The notes under the pieces were generated by a model. That model saw only the letters and a program-made list of their open reading frames with translations, had not been told where the DNA came from and did not search any database. A stretch of 52,243 bases of DNA from Penium margaritaceum (Eukaryota; Streptophyta; Zygnematophyceae; Desmidiales; Peniaceae): contig SZWC01002429.1 in assembly GCA_023375785.1 (NCBI GenBank), forward strand, positions 81,358 to 133,600, read 5' to 3'. Each line of letters begins with the position of its first letter. Positions within the stretch are counted from its first letter, which is position 1. Made by a program: the position numbers and the translations under genes. Positions 9,075-18,840 of this stretch are shown here, one piece after another.

Positions 9075-9845
9075 TGTGCACCTGCCTGAGGCGACGGTCT
9101 AGATACCGGGTTTCGACAAAATGGTTCGCGCCGACCGCTCTTGGTATCGCAACCAAGAGATGATATCACTCTCAGAGCCAAGCTTCCACACTGAGCAGTT
9201 CATAAGATTTACTTCCTTGCACTGTGTCCTTAGCACCTGGTCACTTTCGCGCGAGGAGCTAACTCCTTGGGCTTACACCAACCAATGCTTCTTCAGTGTC
9301 TACCTCTAGTGGACAACTCTGCTAGGAGTCTCAAAGGTAAGAACTGTACTCAATGACAGGCAACTGACAGGTTCTTATAGTCCTAGAGTCAGCCTCTAGC
9401 CTAGGCGCGTAGTGGCTCCTTGGATGAGCCACTTTGGGGGCAATCTGGATTGTGTCATCCCCCCTGCCTACATGGCGCTCCCTGTGACCACCAAGTGGCG
9501 CCAGCCACCAGGAAGGACCTTGGAATGTTCTAAGATATCTCTTAGAACCTTCCTGTCCCCCTTTTGGTCACAAAGAAAATTAGTCACTGGGTTGGGATTT
9601 GACCATATGACCTCTTCCTCCACAGACTGACTCTGGAACGTCTAATCCACAAGGAGTTGTCCTAGGTAGTGTTTGCTGGCTATACTATCCAGTTTAGACC
9701 AAGGGGACTTGCTCCAAAGGAGCAGTGCATGCCTTGTCTATCTGGACCAGACTTAGGGGACTTACTCCAAGGGAGCAGTGCATGACTTGTCCGTCCTGTG
9801 CCAGTCCAAATGTTAGCGATGGAAAAGGAGCATATCAGGTCAACA
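9075..9845 (-). repeat. 3' LTR of copia B
   Basis: 771 bp, sense TGTTGACC to GCACA. Contains a sense TATAAGAA box (plus strand TTCTTATA at 9372-9379) and an imperfect direct repeat of about 58 bp (around TGCTCCAAAGGAGCAGTGCATG and ACTCCAAGGGAGCAGTGCATG) near its sense 5' end. Confidence 0.95.
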
Positions 9846-9860
9846 AACTCTCCCTTGCAC
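9846..9860 (-). promoter_or_regulatory. Polypurine tract of copia B
   Basis: Sense strand GCAAGGGAGAGTT immediately before the 3' LTR start TGTTGACC, in the position that primes plus-strand DNA synthesis. Confidence 0.75.
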
Positions 9861-9869
9861 CTCTGTCCA

Positions 9870-11023
9870 TTAGTTGTGAGATCTCTCCTCTCTCCAGCAG
9901 TCTTGGCCTGAGTCTTCGTCCGTTGCGTTGACCATACCAATGCCTCGAGTACCTGCAAAGTGCAATTCATTGTCAAGCGCCTTTGTCATACAATCTGTGA
10001 GCATCTTCTTGGTCTCCATGTATTCCAGGTCCACGATCTCCTTTGCGAGTAGGTCCCGTGAGTAGTGGTACCTAATGTCGATGTGCTTGGTCTGCCGGGA
10101 GATGACATCATCATGTGCCATTTTCATGGCACTCTTGTTGTCGATGCGGACCTCTGTTGCCTCCGTTTTTGGCACTTTCATCTCGGCAAGCAAACTGCGT
10201 AGCCACTGTGTCTTCTTGCATGCTTCTGACAGAGCAATGTACTCTGCCTCAGCGGTAGAGAGGGAGACATAGTCTTGCTTTCCGCTTGCCCAAGTGACTG
10301 CACCATCGTTCAAGAGGCACACATAGCCCGAGGTGGACTTTCTGTCATCGATTCTTCCTTCCCAGTCTGTGTCTGTGTAGCACACCAGCCGTAGCGGGTC
10401 AGATCCTTCTTGGCCTCCAAACTGGAGTCCCATGTGTCGAGTCTTTTGTAGATAGTGCATGATGCGCTTGACTGCTTGCCAGTGCTGTGGCCCTAGATTA
10501 GCCACAAACCTGCTCACTTGTCCCACAGCATAGCAAATGTCAGGGCGTGTTCCTACCATGGCATACATGAGGCTACCAACAGCAGACTGGTAGGAAATGT
10601 TCTCCATCTCACGCTGTTTTGCTTCCGTGTTGGGGCTCATGGAGGAGGAGAGCTTGATGTCTGTTGTCATGGGTGTGCTGATCGGCTTGCAGTCCTCCAT
10701 GTTGTAGCGCTTGAGGACCTCCATGATTTACTTGGTCTGGTTCAGCTCGATGGTGCCTGCTGCTTGATTGCCGTGGATGGCTATCCCGAGGTAGAACTCG
10801 AGCGGACCCATGTCCTTCATCTTGAACCTGTTGCTAAGATCTGTCTTCAGCTTGTTCAACTGCTCGACCGACGAAAGCACATGATCAGGTCATCCACGTA
10901 CAGTGCAACCAGCATCAAGCCTTGCTCATCCTCCCGCACATAGACACTAGGGTCATTCTGGAAGTGCGTGAAGGTGAGCCCGGCCATGAAGCCGTCCATC
11001 TCCTTGTACCACATCCTTGGGGC
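9870..11023 (-). pseudogene. Copia B reverse transcriptase C-part and RNase H
   Basis: Sense order: AP(R)MWY block just after a TAG that replaces Gln in the conserved LYGLKQAP motif (11026-11024), the YVDDLIM catalytic motif, then a one-base loss near 10880 that shifts the frame, a TAA before IMEVLKRYNM, and a long open stretch (10724-9870). That stretch is copia RNase H: CYTDTDWEGRIDDRKSTSGY (Asp), SLSTAEAEYIAL (Glu), RIDNKSA (Asp) and the RTKHIDIRYHY-like end (QTKHIDIRYHY). Length and order are normal for the family. Confidence 0.9.
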
Positions 11024-11830
11024 CTATTTCAGCCCGTAGAGTGCTTTGACCAGTTTGCAAACCTTGCCCTCTAGAGCTTTCACTCCCTTGGGCACTTCCA
11101 TCTGCACTTCTTTGTCTAGCTTCTCGTAGAAGAAAGCTGTCTTGACGTCCATCTGGTGGACCTCCAGATCTTTTGTAATAGCGATGCCCAACATGGATGT
11201 GATGGAGGCAAAGGTGACGACAGGCGCAAAGGTCTCCTCGTACTCTGAGCCTGCATGCTGGGAAAACCCCCTCGCCACAACTCTTGCCTTGTACTTGTCG
11301 ATAGTACCATCCTGCTTGAACTTTTTCCGGAGCACCCACTTTGACCCCACCACGTGCGCGTTTGGGGGCCTGTCCACCACAACCCATGTTCCGTTCTCTT
11401 CAATGGATGCGAGTTCACTATCCACTGCCTCCTTCCACTTGGCCGCATCTGGCATGTTCATAGCCTCCGTTACGGTCACAGCCTCTCCCTGAGCCGAGCA
11501 TGACCAGCTGAGTCCGGTCCATTCCGCACTCTCAGCATCGTACTTGGGCGGAGGTTTCTTTTGGCACGTACTACGCCGGAGTGTTGCTGGTGGTGCTTCA
11601 AGGCTTAGTTACTTCTGTTTCTCCTGTGCTGGCAGTGATCTATTGTTTGAGGAAGAGCCACTGGCCTCAGAGTTTGACTCTGAGGCCTTGGACGACTCAG
11701 ACTCAGTGTCAAATTCCGTCGCTGTGTCAGCCTGCATAGCCACTCTCCCTGCAGCACCATCCTTCATTAGCACCATCTGCCAGTTCTCAGGTGCCTGATC
11801 ACCTGACTCGAGCAACACAACCCACTCTCC
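11024..11830 (-). pseudogene. Copia B integrase-RT linker and RT N-terminal part
   Basis: Continues the integrase frame past a TAA (11833-11831). The linker 11818-11609 is rich in Ser, Glu and Ala (SESSKASESNSEAS), as is usual for the unconserved stretch between integrase and RT, and ends at another TAA (near 11609). RT then starts with PDAAKWKEAVDSELASIEEN, the common W-x-x-A-x-x-x-E-x-x-S/A-L entry to the domain, and RARVVARGFSQ, YEETFAPV, MDVKTAFFYEKLD. All these pieces share one frame. Confidence 0.88.
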
Positions 11831-13357
11831 TTATTTGGGAGTATGGACAGGATCCAGCAACACTCCCTTGTCAAGCGTCCTTTCTTCAAACTCCACATCT
11901 CGGCTCTTGATGAGCTTTCCAGCCGCTTGGTCCCACAGCCTGTACGCCTTGTATGCGGTGTCGTATCCGACCATTACACACTTACGAGCGCGTGCATCTA
12001 GCTTGCCACTTCCTTCTCCTGCTTGGACCTTTGCCCAAGCAGTACAGCCAAAGACCCTCACTTGTGAGGCATCTGCCTTCTTCCCTGACCAGGCCTCCTG
12101 TGGCACCCTGAGCTGCTTCTCTTGCTGCTTCTTACCACGCCTTCCAAGCGCGGCTGCCGGAGTGAGATTCACAAGGTAGCAAGCATTTCTTGCAGCTTCA
12201 GCCCAGAAGCGAGGTGGGAGTTTGGCATTGAAGAGCATGTTTCGTGTCATGCCAAGGATAGTCTGGTTCATCCGCTCAGCAACGCCATTACTCTGGGGGG
12301 TGTAAGGCGTGGTGGTCTGGTGGTTGATGCCCTGTTGGCTCAACCAGCCTTTCCACGCCTCGTACTCACCACCATTGTCCGTGCGCAGTGCCTTGACCTT
12401 CTTGCTTGTTTGCCGCTCTACCATTGCGACAAACTCTTGCAACTTTTCCTTGACCTCTCCCTTTGTCTTGAGGAAGTAGATCCACATCTTGCAACTGTGG
12501 TAATCGATGAAGGTCAAGAAATACTTGCTGCCGCCGTTCGAAGGAGTGCGGAATGGTCCGCATACATTAGAGTGAATCAGGTCGAAGATTGCTACGGCAC
12601 GTTGCCCATTACGCTCAAAGGGCTTTCTCTTTGCCTTGCCTTGGAGGCATGGCTCACACAACTTCTTGCATTTTCCCTCATCCTTGGCCATGTATCCCTC
12701 CATCCCATGAACCACTTCGTGATGCTGCATCATTTGCAGTGTGCTCTCGGCCACATGGCCAAACCGCCTGTGCCACAGCTCAGCATCTGTGTTGGTGGAG
12801 TCAGCCGCCATGGTGACGGCCTGTGGTGCAACATCAGGCTTTGGAGACTTGGGCTCTTCAACCGCCGCATATCCCTCATTTGTACTCTTAAGGGGTTTGG
12901 TTTGTAGCACGTAGAGCCCATCAACTCTTGGGACTTGTGCGACAAGACTCTCCTTGGGATAGGAGATCTTGATGTCCTTATTCTTGACAATCACGGCCTC
13001 CTCCTCCGTGAAGACGACCGTCATGTTGTGGTCCGTGACTTTGGACACTGACAAGAGGTTTGCCGTAAAAGACGGCATGTAGACGACGTTCTCCAGCTTC
13101 AAGTCTTTTTGAGCACCGTTCAAGTTGATGCTGATCAACTTATCTCCCTCGCCTTGCGCATGGACAAGGATGCAGTTGGCACACTTGAAGCGACGTTCAG
13201 TGTCCCCAATGGAGATGAACCCATCCTTCTCTCTTGAAGAGTGGTGGTTCGTGCCAGAGTCGAGCCCGTAGGCTCCACACTTGAGCGGTGCCACTCCCTT
13301 GGTTGTCAGCACGCTCTCAGCCATCATGTTCGTCAACTCCTTCTGACCCTTTCCTTT
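11831..13357 (-). CDS. Copia B protease-integrase (open stretch of pol)
   Basis: About 500 codons without a stop. Retropepsin active site at GLDSGTNHH; GAG-pre-integrase zinc region WHRRFGHV with CEPCLQGK; integrase core with IHSNVCGPF (the first catalytic Asp of HSDVCGP is Asn; codon at 12568-12566), ALRTDNGGEYEAW (second Asp) and NGVAERMNQ (Glu); then the conserved VFGCTAW and YKAYRLWD segments. The Asp-to-Asn change would abolish integration activity, although the frame is intact. It is in the same frame as gag, separated by a single TAG at 13360-13358. Confidence 0.88.
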   Translation of the reverse strand, partial: KGKGQKELTNMMAESVLTTKGVAPLKCGAYGLDSGTNHHSSREKDGFISIGDTERRFKCANCILVHAQGEGDKLISINLNGAQKDLKLENVVYMPSFTANLLSVSKVTDHNMTVVFTEEEAVIVKNKDIKISYPKESLVAQVPRVDGLYVLQTKPLKSTNEGYAAVEEPKSPKPDVAPQAVTMAADSTNTDAELWHRRFGHVAESTLQMMQHHEVVHGMEGYMAKDEGKCKKLCEPCLQGKAKRKPFERNGQRAVAIFDLIHSNVCGPFRTPSNGGSKYFLTFIDYHSCKMWIYFLKTKGEVKEKLQEFVAMVERQTSKKVKALRTDNGGEYEAWKGWLSQQGINHQTTTPYTPQSNGVAERMNQTILGMTRNMLFNAKLPPRFWAEAARNACYLVNLTPAAALGRRGKKQQEKQLRVPQEAWSGKKADASQVRVFGCTAWAKVQAGEGSGKLDARARKCVMVGYDTAYKAYRLWDQAAGKLIKSRDVEFEERTLDKGVLLDPVHTPK

Positions 13358-14185
13358 GCCCTAGTTTCTACCACCATGATTTCCGTCTTCCTTCTTGGGA
13401 TCCCTGCACTCCCGTGTCCAATGCCCAGGCTTGCCACAGTTATGGCACTTCCCAGGACGCTTTGAACTCTTTCCACCGCCACCATTGCCTTTTCCTCCAC
13501 CACCACCGCTTCCGCTGCCGCTCTGACCACAAGAGGAGTTGTTGCCACGACCACCGTACCGTGCAGCATAGGCTGAAATGTTAGCCTCACTATCGCTGCG
13601 ATGCATGGCCTCGTTGTGTACGTACTCGGACACTGCCTCATATGTCAAATCCTCCTCCTTCCAACTACCAAAGACGGTTATCAAAGGACCCCAGCTTTCA
13701 GGTAGTGCCATGAGGAGGATCATGGCCTGCATGTTGGTGTCGATTTGCCAGTTCATTTGGGTCACTTGTTGCAGCAGTCCTTCAAACTGCAGCAAGAAGT
13801 CCGGAATCGACTCTCCCTCGCTCACCCTCATCAAAATCAGCTTTTGAAGGATGAAGAGGCAATTTGCAAGAGCCATTGATTGGTGTACATGTGCAAGCTT
13901 CTCATAAGCCTTTGATACATGCGTGATACCTTGGAGGTGGACATGTTGTGACTCATGCGCTGATGTCACAAGAATCATAAGCGCCATGTCATTTTTGACA
14001 CTCCACGCTTCATATCCAGCATCTATTTTTGGAGGTTCAACCTCTTCTCCAAGGAACATCTTCAAGTAGCCACGCACCCTCATGACAATCTCACATTGCC
14101 ATTTCCACAAGGGAAAACCTATCCCTGTGAACTTTGACATCCCACCGTTCACCTGCTCAAGAGTGAGCATCGCGGGTGTCGTCAT
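13358..14185 (-). CDS. Copia B gag (nucleocapsid with CCHC zinc knuckle)
   Basis: 274 codons from ATG 14185-14183 (MTTPAMLTLEQVNGG) to TAG 13360-13358. The core has the copia gag hallmarks FPLWKWQCEIVMR, a YEKLAHVHQS segment, and ILLMALPESWGPLI followed by YEAVSEYVHNE. A Gly/Ser/Lys-rich stretch then leads to a canonical knuckle CHNCGKPGHWTREC near the end. Gag assembles the particle and the knuckle binds element RNA. The only thing separating it from protease is the in-frame TAG. Confidence 0.9.
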
Positions 14186-14562
14186 ACTACTTCTCTGCTT
14201 CTCTACTTCTCTGCTTCTCTGCTTCGTTGAGGCGGATGTAGGCTGATGTAGGCTGTTGTCTGCTACCAGTATAAATGGTGCAGATCCGTTGCTTACCCCT
14301 CAGCCATTGATCACCTACAAACAGTGAAGAATGCACACTAGTGAACCGAGGGTCGTGCCTCCAAGGGCAGAACTTATCCTGGTTAGGGCCCAAGGGTCAT
14401 ACCTCCAAGGGCAGAGCTTATCCTTGGCCCTTGTTCACTCAGTGCCAGCACCCGTTGTTGGAGCTGATGGAGCAAATGGAGCAGATGAAGCTGATGGAGC
14501 TGATGCGCGCTGCAAGACAGAGACGACAAGAGAGTGCGCAGAAGCGTGCCTTACAACTAGTC
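14186..14562 (-). mobile_element. Leader of copia B between PBS and gag
   Basis: About 380 bp without coding potential. It contains a tandem duplication of about 43 bp (14350-14428; shared core CCTCCAAGGGCAGA), a TCTCTGCTTC microrepeat (14190-14225) and GAGCAAATGGAGCAGATGAAGC-type repeats (14465-14510). It lacks the CAG leader of elements A and D. Confidence 0.7.
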
Positions 14563-14580
14563 AGTGTGGGCCCATAACCC
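14563..14580 (-). promoter_or_regulatory. Primer-binding site of copia B: internal initiator tRNA-Met type
   Basis: Two bases from the 5' LTR, the plus strand reads GTGTGGGCCCATAACCC, which matches the anticodon arm of eukaryotic initiator tRNA-Met (TGGGCCCATAACCC, anticodon CAT). This is the Drosophila copia type of primer, where the 5' half of the tRNA, cleaved in the anticodon loop region, primes minus-strand DNA. All other PBSs in this window use the tRNA 3' end. Upstream, 14533-14549 also resembles the D-arm region. Confidence 0.85.
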
Positions 14581-14582
14581 TT

Positions 14583-15353
14583 TGTCAACCTGCCTGAGGC
14601 GATGGTCTAGAAAATGGGTTCCGACACAATGGTTCCCGCCGACCGCTCTTGGTATTGCAACCAAGAGCTGATATCACCCTCAGAGCCAAGGTTCCACACT
14701 AAGCAGTTCATAGGAATCACTTCCTTGCACTGCGTCCTTAGCACCGTGTCACTTTCGCGGGAGGAGCGAACTTCTGGGGCTTAGACCAACCAATGCTTCT
14801 TTAGTGTCTGCCTCTGGTGGACAACTCTGTTAGGAGTCTCAAAGACAAGAACTGTACTCAATGACAGGCAACTGACAGGTTCTTATAGTCCTAGAGCCAG
14901 CCTCTAGCCTAGGCGCGCAGTGGCTACTTGGATGAGCCACTTTGGGGGCAATCTGGATTGCGTCATCCCCCCTGCCTACATGGCACTCACGGTGACCGCC
15001 AAGTGGCGCCAGCCACCAGGAAGGACCTTGGAATGTTCTAAGATGTCTCTTAGAACCTTCATGTCCCCCTTTTGGTCACAAAGAAGATTAGTCATTGGGT
15101 TGGGATTTGACCCAATGACCTCTCACTCCAGGGACTAACTCTGGAACGTCTAATCCACAAGGAGTTGTCCTATGCAGTGTTTGCTAGTTGTACTATCCAG
15201 TTTAGACCAGGGGGACTTGCTCCAAAGGATCAGTGCATGCCTTGTCTATTTGGACCAGACTTAGGGGACTTACTCCAAGGGAGCAGTGCATGCCTAGTCC
15301 GTCTTGTGCCTGTCCAAATGTCAACGATGGACAAGGAGCATATCAGGTCAACA
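14583..15353 (-). repeat. 5' LTR of copia B
   Basis: 771 bp, paired with 9075-9845. Sense TATA box TATAAGAA (plus 14880-14887) would place the transcript start shortly downstream, giving an R-U5 region of roughly 250-270 bp before the PBS. Confidence 0.93.
14880..14887 (-). promoter_or_regulatory. TATA box in the 5' LTR of copia B
   Basis: Sense TATAAGAA, conserved in both LTRs within an otherwise nearly identical stretch (ACTGACAGGTTCTTATAGTC on the plus strand). Confidence 0.6.
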
Positions 15354-15967
15354 CTAGCTCCCCCCCACTAGTGTAGAACTTGTTACTCAGCTAACCAGCC
15401 AATCTGGAAAGTATTCCTAGACCTATTTTCTGGCAGGTAGGGTTTTTTCGGTGAGCCCTGCCAGACGCCCGACAGCCCAAAACCCGGGCGTCGTCCGCTT
15501 TGCCTGAAAACTAGACCATACCATAATACCGACGCTGCAAACGCAGTCGTGCGGTCAGAATCAACTTGAAAAATAGCAGCAAAGAGTTATGGCTGCTTGA
15601 ACCCAAGCAGTGCCTACGATGGTCCACGATGCCAAACAGTGCCACGCAGCAAGAGACATGGACCCTAGGCAGAGCATGATGCTGCAAACGCAATGGCACA
15701 GTCTGAACCAGCACTGGGAGAATGCAGACAGCATCTGCGATGCCAGTGACTGCCACTGGCCCGACCATCGAGGAGGCCTGCCGATGGAGCTGAGCACGTC
15801 GTTGGAGGGAGGAGGCTCCAGCAAACCTTGAGTAGGCCTCAGCGTGCGTCGGCTCCACCGGACGACGCTCCAGCAGCATCGAGTCTCGCCGTCAGTCATC
15901 TTCACGCCGATGTACACAAGCCAGGAGGTTACAACAGAGCACAATGAGAGATGCGCAGGAACCAACA
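15354..15967 (-). repeat. 5' LTR of copia A1, sense 5' part
   Basis: Continuation of the LTR broken by element B. It runs from CTAGC (target duplication) to ACCAACA and aligns with 37135-37700 and 45840-46403. The right flank at 15968 resumes gypsy integrase coding on the plus strand. Confidence 0.9.
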
Positions 15968-16368
15968 ACCCCAATGGTTGGGACTGTTTGAAGAGATTGA
16001 ATGTAAAACCCCTTTTATCACTCGATTTTACGTGCTTGATAGCATGGCGATCCACCCTGTCTTCCACATCAACAAGATCAAGCACTACCAAAATCTCAGC
16101 AAAAAATGTCCCCGACAAAGATGTCGCTCGTCCACCTATTGTTCAAGTGGACAGCGATTCAGGGTACGTGATTGAAGACATCCTCAGAAATTGATGTAGT
16201 GGAAAGACAACTGAGTACTTGGTCAAGTGGCACGACTATGACACCGCGCACAATAGCTAGGTGCCCTGTGACAACCTCTGAGACATCGATCATTTTATTG
16301 ATAGCCACTGCCGTTGTCACCGGCTTACTTCTACTCATGTCCCGGGACATGGTTAAATGGGAAGGAAG
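15968..16368 (+). pseudogene. Chromovirus I, integrase C-terminus and chromodomain (right fragment)
   Basis: Plus-strand frames read PQWLGLFE (gypsy post-integrase block, compare PRWLGPFEVLE in element G), IHPVFHINKIKHYQ, then, after a frameshift, VIEDILRN and EYLVKWHDYDTAHNS, the chromodomain core. Several stops. A purine-rich tract AAATGGGAAGGAAG (16355-16368) follows and abuts the 3' LTR. The chromodomain would target integration to modified chromatin. Confidence 0.85.
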
Positions 16369-16913
16369 TGTTATGTCCCACATGTACACGGGTCCTTGAT
16401 CCTTGCGAGGTAGCATTTTTGTCCTTTCCGTCATTTGTGGCCCGTTTGGCGTCAACCTCAGGAATTTTACGCCAATCAGCCGAGGGAATTTTGGCCACCT
16501 ATTCCAACCTCCGGTGTGGCATTCCAGACGGTTCTAATAGCTTTGACCACTTTCTACAATGTTCAACAGAAGTATCGCAAGCTGTGTCGATGTTTTGATG
16601 CTATTCGGTGGACTTCTTGTCGGCGTCAAACCTCTTCGTGAAGCTACCACTCACGATGCTCTCAAAACCCCCCGACTTCTTGGCCAAGTTTCATTAAGCT
16701 ACCTGTCACAATGCAACATTGCATGCGTCGCTCGACTTGAACACCGAAGACCCAACACATGCCTTGTTGTGATTCTCATCACGATACTAATACGTTCAAC
16801 TTGTTTGACACTTGTCATCAAAGTACACTTACTACTTCTGTTCCAATTCCTTGAATTGTCTACTACTCTGTACCTCATCCTTGTGAACCACCCACGTTTC
16901 GCTCGTCATAACA
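16369..16913 (+). repeat. 3' LTR of chromovirus I
   Basis: 545 bp, bounded by perfect 7-bp terminal inverted repeats TGTTATG and CATAACA, and preceded by a polypurine tract. No second copy is in the window because the 5' part of the element is absent. Confidence 0.75.
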
Positions 16914-17548
16914 ACCAACATTCGCAAACAGCCCGGACGTGTTCCTATGCTCCCAATGCACTCTAATGCAGTTGGCCTCACCGAGGCCATGCTTGAAACT
17001 GCTCAAAGTGTTACTACAACCTTCTACACCACAAACCAAATCAGCAAGGATCCAACAAGCACAGTAATTTGGTGGGACATTGCTTCTTACTCTAAAGCAA
17101 TTGCTTCTCTCTCTATTAGTGTTTATAGCAGCTGCTGCTTTGTAAATGTTAGCGTATAAGTGGCGATTGCTTTACCCAATATTGCCACTATAGCCACCAC
17201 AGTAGCTGATGCCACATCAAGTGCAGACAACTTCATTCCTGCATCTACCGGTGCTATACTCCTTAATCCTACTGGCACGTCTCATACATTGACCCATCAC
17301 AGTGCCAGTGGCATTACTGCTGGTATCATAGTGATGGGATTCCTATTTCTCCTGGTAGTTTTTGTAGTGTGAACCTCCGTGTTGGCCTTCTCAACAGCAT
17401 CGGTCGTTCCTCTACTCTTTTTCCTCCTTTTGCGTCCCTATAGTGGTAAGTGTGTACATGTTATTCTCCATTTCCACCATCCATAATCCTCTCATCATCT
17501 CCACTCATTCCACATTACTTCATTGTCCTCTCACTTCAGTTCCTCATC
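16914..17548. other. Flank and probable 5' region of copia H; no gene seen
   Basis: No coding frame, PBS or LTR boundary is convincing. Short Thr/Ala/Ile-rich open frames (17160-17372) reflect low-complexity composition. Some of it may be the eroded 5' LTR and leader of element H, but I found no match to H's possible 3' LTR. Confidence 0.4.
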
Positions 17549-18840
17549 ATGCTTGAGTCCTTAGACACCATTGTGACCCTACAAGTTGTTCTCCTCGAGG
17601 CTGAGGGCAATCGATGTCAACTGTAGGAGACGTTGCAATGGGACATTGATCAATGCCCCGTTGCAGCGTCTCCTACAGTTGACAAGGCATAGGTGGCCAT
17701 ACTTGTGGCTGACATTGTTATTGCAACACATTTGCTCTAATCCCTCCTTCTCTCGCAGCCTGTAGGACTATTGCAGCCCTAAAGGCTGCTCTCTATTACC
17801 TCCTATTGTTCCTCCTATGGGTGTATGGATGTCAAGGGAAATGTGGGTGCTGATTCTAACTCTGGCTCATCTTCAGCAACTGCTACTACAAATAGTCTAG
17901 AGGCACCTTCCCTTGGTCCGCTTACCAAAAAACCTACTCATGCAAATAGGTACCTTTGTTCCACAACAATAGAAGGAATTTGAATTTCCTCAACCTCATG
18001 TCACCAAGTTGTCCTTCTCCGCATGGAAGATACGTTTTTGTTATTGGACACAAGGTGAGCCTTTGTGGGGGTACTATTTCCCGGCTCATCCCGCATCTCA
18101 CCTTTCTTCTATCTCAATCCCATTGAAGCTGCTTGTGTTGTTTGTGCATTCATCACTGGTGGCCCAAATGACCTCACCAATGAAATTGACACATACAATG
18201 CTGACATTGCGTGACACACTCTTGTTGATCCCATCGGCGTCTATGCCCTCACTCACGGCCACAATACCATCACATGACATGCTGTCTAGAATGTTTTCAC
18301 TATTCGATTTCACCAATTATACATGCAGGCTCACATACATAGATGCACACTGGGCACAGAGCCTGCACAATCTGCGTGACCTGGGTAAAGCCGCACTAGC
18401 TCTTTGCTTGTTTCTCCATCAATGTTGGCATGATTACTGAATATTCTAACCCCTATATGCATGTTCCTTAGACCGATATTGAACGCCTTGGGTTTGAGCC
18501 TGTTCCGCCCAGCTCACCTCCTCGCCTTGGTGCACTCTATGAGTTCACAACTGCACGTCTGAAGAATTGGTGGAGCAGCTTGCAACACAAATGTCTCCAT
18601 CGTGTCACAATTGCTACGGTGACAACCTCTTGCCCCTCCTATGCCACCACTTCCTCCTCTGCCCTTGCCACGTCCACCATGTCCACCACTTCCAAACACT
18701 CAACCCACAATGCTGGTAGAGGTGGTGATGGCCAGGATCGTGGCCGGGACAGGGAGCGTGGATGTGGGGGAAGAGGCTCTAATGGTCCCATTATCCCCAC
18801 TATCGTTGTGTCTTGGAAGTGATGCGCACCTCACCTCCAC
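17549..18840 (+). pseudogene. Copia H gag, heavily decayed
   Basis: A candidate start MLESLDTIVTL (17549) is followed by a 70-bp inverted repeat. From 18009 the gag core reads KLSFSAWKIRFCYWTQGEPLWGYYF, matching the corresponding block of A and A1 gag (F-x-S-W-x-x-x-F ... QGEGLW-YY). In shifting frames EYSNPYMHV and a segment ending ARLKNWWSSL follow, then a basic Arg/Gly-rich region (18715-18775, RDRERGCGGRG). Multiple frameshifts and stops. Confidence 0.7.
17615..17684 (+). repeat. Near-perfect 70-bp inverted repeat
   Basis: Two 28-nt arms (17615-17642 and 17657-17684) pair with 26 Watson-Crick and 2 G-U pairs in the plus-strand RNA, around a 14-nt centre that contains the palindrome CATTGATCAATG. 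It lies just after the putative gag start of element H. Confidence 0.9.

Larger units (their letters stand above)
9075..15353 (-). mobile_element. Copia element B, complete with both LTRs (minus strand)
   Basis: 6,279 bp. Both LTRs are 771 bp (9075-9845 and 14583-15353), start TG and end CA in sense orientation, and differ at roughly 7% of sites by eye. The insertion is flanked by the 5-bp duplication CTAGC (9070-9074 and 15354-15358) inside the LTR of element A1; joining the flanks restores LTR-A. Sense order: 5' LTR, PBS, gag, protease, integrase, RT, RNase H, polypurine tract, 3' LTR, the standard Ty1/copia order. Gag and protease-integrase are long and open; RT has several lesions. It is the youngest-looking autonomous copy here but no longer functional. 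Confidence 0.95.
4071..15967 (-). mobile_element. Copia element A1 (minus strand; 3' truncated; interrupted by element B at 9075-15353)
   Basis: Read on the minus strand: 5' LTR (15967-15354 plus 9074-8831, about 858 bp), PBS (8830-8819), CAG-triplet leader (8818-7431), gag (7430 to about 6000), protease and integrase (about 5640-4071). Everything 3' of integrase (RT, RNase H, 3' LTR) is missing: the copy stops in the Pro/Ala-rich repeat after integrase and abuts gypsy sequence at 4070/4071. It shares its architecture and much sequence with element A (36891-51444). It is dead, with several stops in gag and protease. Confidence 0.85.

Noticed and set aside
11024..11026. Alternative genetic code with TAG/TAA as Gln
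   Set aside because: TAG does replace Gln in LYGLKQAP of B and D and in polyQ tracts, but TGA and TAA also interrupt other residues, frameshifts are common, and the elements are plainly dead. The ABCC gene uses an ordinary TGA stop and CAG/CAA for Gln.
14531..14580. Initiator tRNA-Met gene or tRNA pseudogene
   Set aside because: Only the D-arm-like and anticodon-arm parts are present, with an insertion between them and no T arm or acceptor 3' half; the position two bases from the LTR makes it a PBS.
17160..17372. Small membrane protein gene (70 codons, hydrophobic C-terminus)
   Set aside because: Short, low-complexity, no context as a gene and lying in the probable 5' region of copia H.
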